From Paracoccaceae bacterium (GTDB lineage: Bacteria; Pseudomonadota; Alphaproteobacteria; Rhodobacterales; Rhodobacteraceae), in assembly GCA_007129775.1 (NCBI GenBank), contig SKUV01000165.1:1-8189 (forward strand): a stretch of DNA of 8,189 nucleotides, read 5' to 3'. Below are positions 5,922-8,189 of the stretch, one piece after another (the first letter of the stretch is position 1; each line of letters opens with the position of its first letter). The position numbers and the translations under genes are program-made. The notes beneath the pieces are model-generated. The model did no database searches and was not told where the DNA came from. It worked only from the letters and a program-made list of their open reading frames with translations.

Positions 5922-6350
5922 GTGACCGAGGCAGAGCGGATCATCGAGGCGCTGGGCCTGCAGCCCCATCCCGAAGGCGGCTGGTATCGCCAGACATGGA
6001 TCGCCGAGGCCGCACCCGGCTTGCGCCCCGCCGGCACCTGCATCCATTTTCTGCTGCGCAAGGGCGAGACGAGCCATTGGCACAGGGTCGATGCCGCCGA
6101 GATCTGGCACCATTACGCCGGCGCCGCGCTGGAGCTTCGCACCGCCGCCGACGCCGCGGGGCCGGCTGTGGCCCATCGCCTCGGCCCCGATGTGCTGGGC
6201 GGGGAGGCACCGCAGGTCATCGTGCCGGCGCATCACTGGCAGGCCGCGCGCTGCCTCGGAGAATGGACGCTGGCGGGCTGCACCGTCTCGCCCGCCTTCC
6301 GCTTCGACGGTTTCGAACTGGCGCCGCCGGACTTCGACATCCCGGGCTGA
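5922..6350 (+). CDS. DUF985 (Cupin_5) family protein
   Basis: The product is a 142-residue single-domain cupin of the DUF985 family (PF06172), whose cellular role is not established. Family signatures run the whole length: LGLQPHPEGGWYRQTW (11-26), the metal-type cupin motif SHWHRVDAAEIWHHYAG (51-67; His52, His54, Glu60 and His64 are likely ligands), EAPQVIVPAHHWQAAR (95-110) and LGEWTLAGCTVSPAFRF (112-128). There is no signal peptide, so it should be cytoplasmic. I prefer the GTG at 5922: purine-rich GAGGG/GGGGA precedes it and the family usually begins just before this helix. An ATG at 5889 would add 11 residues but has no ribosome site and falls within the promoter candidate. The gene diverges from the Fur-family gene and converges with the DUF3833 gene; repeat copy B follows its stop. 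Confidence 0.9.
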   Translation: MTEAERIIEALGLQPHPEGGWYRQTWIAEAAPGLRPAGTCIHFLLRKGETSHWHRVDAAEIWHHYAGAALELRTAADAAGPAVAHRLGPDVLGGEAPQVIVPAHHWQAARCLGEWTLAGCTVSPAFRFDGFELAPPDFDIPG

Positions 6351-6362
6351 GCCGGTCGGACC

Positions 6363-6563
6363 AGGACTGGCCCGCCACGGAAAGAAGCGCCACACAAGGG
6401 CAACGGATGGCCGCGGGCAGCCGCTCACAACGCCCGGGGTGGGCGGTTTATCCCGGCCCCGTCCGGACGACCTCGCACGGTGCACCCAGCCTCGCCCAAG
6501 CGGCTGGCCGGTCGGGCGGCCATCCGCTGCCCGGGAGGCTCTCGCGGATGTTGACCGGACGGG
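6363..6563 (+). repeat. Dispersed intergenic repeat, copy B
   Basis: This is the second copy of the element at 3382-3595, in inverted orientation. It begins 13 bases after the cupin stop codon and lies between two convergent genes, as copy A does. Relative to the gene whose stop it follows, it has the same orientation as copy A. An extra base in the run around GCCCGGGGTGGGCGGTTTAT (6431-6450) would shift any shared reading frame, so a conserved protein is unlikely. Its hairpin has one mismatch. Confidence 0.85.
6499..6528. other. Near-perfect 12-bp hairpin in repeat copy B
   Basis: AGCGGCTGGCCG (6499-6510) and CGGCCATCCGCT (6517-6528) pair at 11 of 12 positions around the loop GTCGGG. The position within the repeat is the same as in copy A, but the loop sequence differs. 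No T-run follows. Confidence 0.7.
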
Positions 6564-6653
6564 AGAAAGCAAGCCGTTGCAATCTGGCGCCACCGGACGC
6601 CGCCAATTCTTTCCGGCGACCATCATCGGCCAGGGCGCCGGGGATCGCGCAAC

Positions 6654-7184
6654 TCAGCTGCGGATCATCTCGAACCGGACCCGCGCGACCGGCAGGCCCC
6701 ACCGGGTGACGATGGCATCGTTGATGATCCGGCCGTCGGCGCGCAGCCAGATCACATCCTCGAACCCCAGCCGGGTCACCGTGCCCTCCGATTCGAAATC
6801 GGCGATGTAGCTCAGGCGGATTTCGCGCCCGGTCTCCACCACCTCGGCAAAACCCACCGTATCGTCGCGCCGGCCGGTCCAGCGCCCCGGGCCGGCCCGG
6901 TCGAAGACCCATGTCAGGCGGTTCTCCTCACCGTCATCGTAGAAGAAATCCTCCACCACGGTGAGCCGGTCACCCTCCAGCCGGCCATCGAGCCGCGCCC
7001 GGAACCGCCGCTCGCGCCCCGTCAGATCGATACGGAAGACGCCGGCGCCGGTCGCGCGCCCGGCGAAAGCCTGCTCCAGCGTCACGGGCAAGGCCACATC
7101 CTCCGCCGGCGAGGCCGGCACGCGCGCGCAGGCCGCCGCCGCGGCCGCGGCCGCACCGAGGATCACCAATCTGCGGCTGGGCAT
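6654..7184 (-). CDS. DUF3833 family lipoprotein
   Basis: The 176-residue product matches the DUF3833 family (PF12915), envelope proteins of unknown function. The N-terminus is a lipoprotein signal: MPSRRLVILG followed by an alanine run and Cys19, the likely lipidated residue, so the mature protein should be membrane-anchored in the periplasm or outer membrane. The alanine run makes the lipobox (AAAC) atypical. Family landmarks include FFYDDGEENRLTW (80-92), WTGRRDDTVGFAEV (101-114), the FEDVIWLRADGRIIND segment (140-155) and the closing WGLPVARVRFEM (162-173). The ATG at 7184 has a strong GGGGAGGG ribosome site 5 bases upstream. It converges with the cupin gene and diverges from a solute-binding protein gene. 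I cannot assign a function beyond the family. Confidence 0.85.
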   Translation of the reverse strand: MPSRRLVILGAAAAAAAACARVPASPAEDVALPVTLEQAFAGRATGAGVFRIDLTGRERRFRARLDGRLEGDRLTVVEDFFYDDGEENRLTWVFDRAGPGRWTGRRDDTVGFAEVVETGREIRLSYIADFESEGTVTRLGFEDVIWLRADGRIINDAIVTRWGLPVARVRFEMIRS

Positions 7185-7392
7185 TCGTTCCCTCCCCGAT
7201 CACCACCCGCCCGGACAGCTAGCGTGCCGACCGGGGCGGTCCAGCCACCCATGGAGACACCAGGGCCCGCCCTGTCATGAAACCGTTGCCTCAAGCCGCT
7301 AGGTCACCAGCCGAGGGCGCGCGCCGCGGTCCCCGTCCTGCCTCGCCCGCCGCCTGAACGTGCGCGAATTCGGGCCGGCAGGAACAAATGCA

Positions 7393-7421
7393 TTGATCGC
7401 GCGCGCATCTTCCCGAATAGT
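7393..7421 (+). promoter_or_regulatory. Candidate promoter for the solute-binding protein gene
   Basis: TTGATC (7393-7398) and AATAGT (7416-7421) each match four of six consensus positions, with the ideal 17-base spacer. The predicted transcript would start near 7428 and leave a leader of about 60 bases before the ATG at 7487. Confidence 0.45.
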
Positions 7422-7431
7422 GAGCGCTAAC
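7420..7431. promoter_or_regulatory. LacI-type operator-like palindrome over the predicted transcription start
   Basis: GTGAGCGCTAAC is symmetric at 10 of 12 positions and differs from the symmetric lac operator core GTGAGCGCTCAC at one base. It overlaps the end of the -10 element and the predicted start, a classic repressor position. LacI-family regulators usually recognise sites with a central CG of this type. No LacI-family gene is in the window. Confidence 0.35.
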
Positions 7432-7486
7432 GGCAGCCGCTTTCGCCGAGCCGCCGTTCAGCAAGAATCCGAAGGGAGAGGAAAGC

Positions 7487-8189
7487 ATGCTCAGTAAATT
7501 GATCGACCGCCGCCGCAGCACGGCGATGGCAGCCGCCATGGCCGCCGTGATGGGGGGTGCACCGGCGCTGGCACAGGAACAGGTGAACGTGGTCTGCGTA
7601 CTGGCCGACTGGTGCGACGCGATGCGCGGCCCGTTCCAGGAAGCGACGGGCTATCGGCTCGAATTCCTCAACCTGCGCACGAACGAAGGGCTGGTGCGGA
7701 TCCGCGCCGAAGCCTCGAACCCGACCTTCGACGTCTTTTTCGCCGGCACGGGCGATCCGCATTTCGTGGCCGCGAACGAAGGCCTGACGGTCTATTACGA
7801 AAGCGAGATGCTGCCCGATCTGAACCCGAGCCTGGTCGAGGCCGTGGCCGGCGCCTACATGCCGCTTTACGCCAACCCGGTGGCTTTCGTGATCAACCCC
7901 GCCGTTCTGGAAGAGGTGGGCGCGCCGGTGCCGACCACCTGGCGCGATCTGACCAACCCGGCCTATCGCGGCCTGATGGGCATGGCCGACCCGAACTCCT
8001 CGGGCACCGCCTATGTGGTGATCGCGACGCTGGTGCAGCTTTTCGGCGAAGAGGAAGCCTTTGAAATCCTTGCCGGGATGCACCAGAACATGGCGACCTA
8101 CACGCGCTCCGGCTCCGGCGCTCTCGGCCCGGTGGGTCAGGGCGAGCTTGGCATCGGCGTAATCTTCATGTCCTCGGCCGTGCGCGAGC
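7487..8189 (+). CDS. Periplasmic solute-binding protein of an ABC transporter, AfuA/FbpA type (3' end outside window)
   Basis: The first 234 codons of a secreted binding protein are present; the gene runs off the right edge. A Sec signal peptide ends near PALA (26-29), with mature Gln30. The mature part begins with a beta strand, VNVVCVL, as in type 2 periplasmic binding proteins. The region GLMGMADPNSSGTAYVVIAT (about 164-183), followed by a GEEEAFEIL helix and TYTRSGSGALGPVGQGELGIG, is characteristic of the AfuA/FbpA/ThiB group (COG1840). Members bind ferric iron, phosphonates, sugar phosphates or thiamine, and the substrate cannot be chosen here. The start has GGGAGAGG about 8 bases upstream. 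Permease and ATPase genes are expected to the right. The lac-operator-like site would fit a sugar-type ligand, but that is inference. Confidence 0.88.
   Translation, partial: MLSKLIDRRRSTAMAAAMAAVMGGAPALAQEQVNVVCVLADWCDAMRGPFQEATGYRLEFLNLRTNEGLVRIRAEASNPTFDVFFAGTGDPHFVAANEGLTVYYESEMLPDLNPSLVEAVAGAYMPLYANPVAFVINPAVLEEVGAPVPTTWRDLTNPAYRGLMGMADPNSSGTAYVVIATLVQLFGEEEAFEILAGMHQNMATYTRSGSGALGPVGQGELGIGVIFMSSAVRE

Larger units (their letters stand above)
7185..7486. other. Divergent promoter region, no gene seen
   Basis: These 302 bases separate the DUF3833 lipoprotein gene from the solute-binding protein gene. I see no coding sequence. The plus-strand promoter candidate and palindrome near 7393-7431 are listed separately. 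No convincing promoter for the leftward gene was found. Confidence 0.6.

Noticed and set aside
5318..6061. N-terminal extension of enolase through the Fur-family gene
   Set aside because: Enolase homology starts exactly at the ATG at 5317, which has a strong ribosome site; the upstream part is an out-of-frame shadow of the regulator.
7427..8083. A 218-codon minus-strand frame opposite the solute-binding protein gene
   Set aside because: It is antisense to a well-recognised binding protein with a signal peptide and ribosome site, and its His/Arg-rich translation has no motif.
1..8189. tRNA, rRNA, CRISPR array, transposase or insertion-sequence ends
   Set aside because: No cloverleaf-like fold, short regular repeat-spacer series, transposase motif or paired terminal inverted repeats was seen.

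Overview
The window is high-GC DNA from an alphaproteobacterium, most likely Rhodobacterales (Roseobacter/Paracoccus-type). The evidence is the Mur/Fur-type regulator, the short DivIC-like FtsB next to enolase, the IalB-family secreted protein, the DUF3833 lipoprotein, and the GC-rich codon use that leaves long open shadow frames opposite real genes. Nine protein genes are supported, one cut off by the right edge.

Left part (1-2439, minus strand): fabZ and lpxA form a tight pair (3-nt gap) for fatty-acid elongation and the first step of lipid A synthesis. Upstream on the same strand lies a zinc-type L-asparaginase II gene, where relatives usually have bamA/lpxD-type envelope genes. The asparaginase diverges from an IalB-family secreted protein (2610-3149, plus). 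The shared promoter region carries a cluster of inverted TTGCG/CGCAA half-sites.

Middle (3150-5921): a Mur/Fur-type metal regulator, enolase and FtsB run leftward. The regulator's stop codon overlaps the enolase start codon (ATGA). FtsB converges on the IalB gene across a 445-base gap. A DUF985 cupin gene runs rightward, divergent from the regulator.

Right part (5922-8189): the cupin gene converges on a DUF3833 lipoprotein gene (minus). That gene diverges from a periplasmic solute-binding protein gene of the AfuA/FbpA type (plus, incomplete), which has a plausible promoter and a lac-operator-like palindrome.

The most unusual signal is non-coding. A repeat of about 200 bp, roughly 85% identical over its core, occurs twice in inverted orientation (about 3382-3595 and 6363-6563). 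Each copy fills a gap between convergent genes, starts at or within about 13 bases of a stop codon, has the same orientation relative to that gene, and contains a strong hairpin. A 1-base indel between copies argues against coding. It looks like a dispersed intergenic element family whose role cannot be read from this window. No CRISPR array, tRNA, rRNA or transposase gene was seen.
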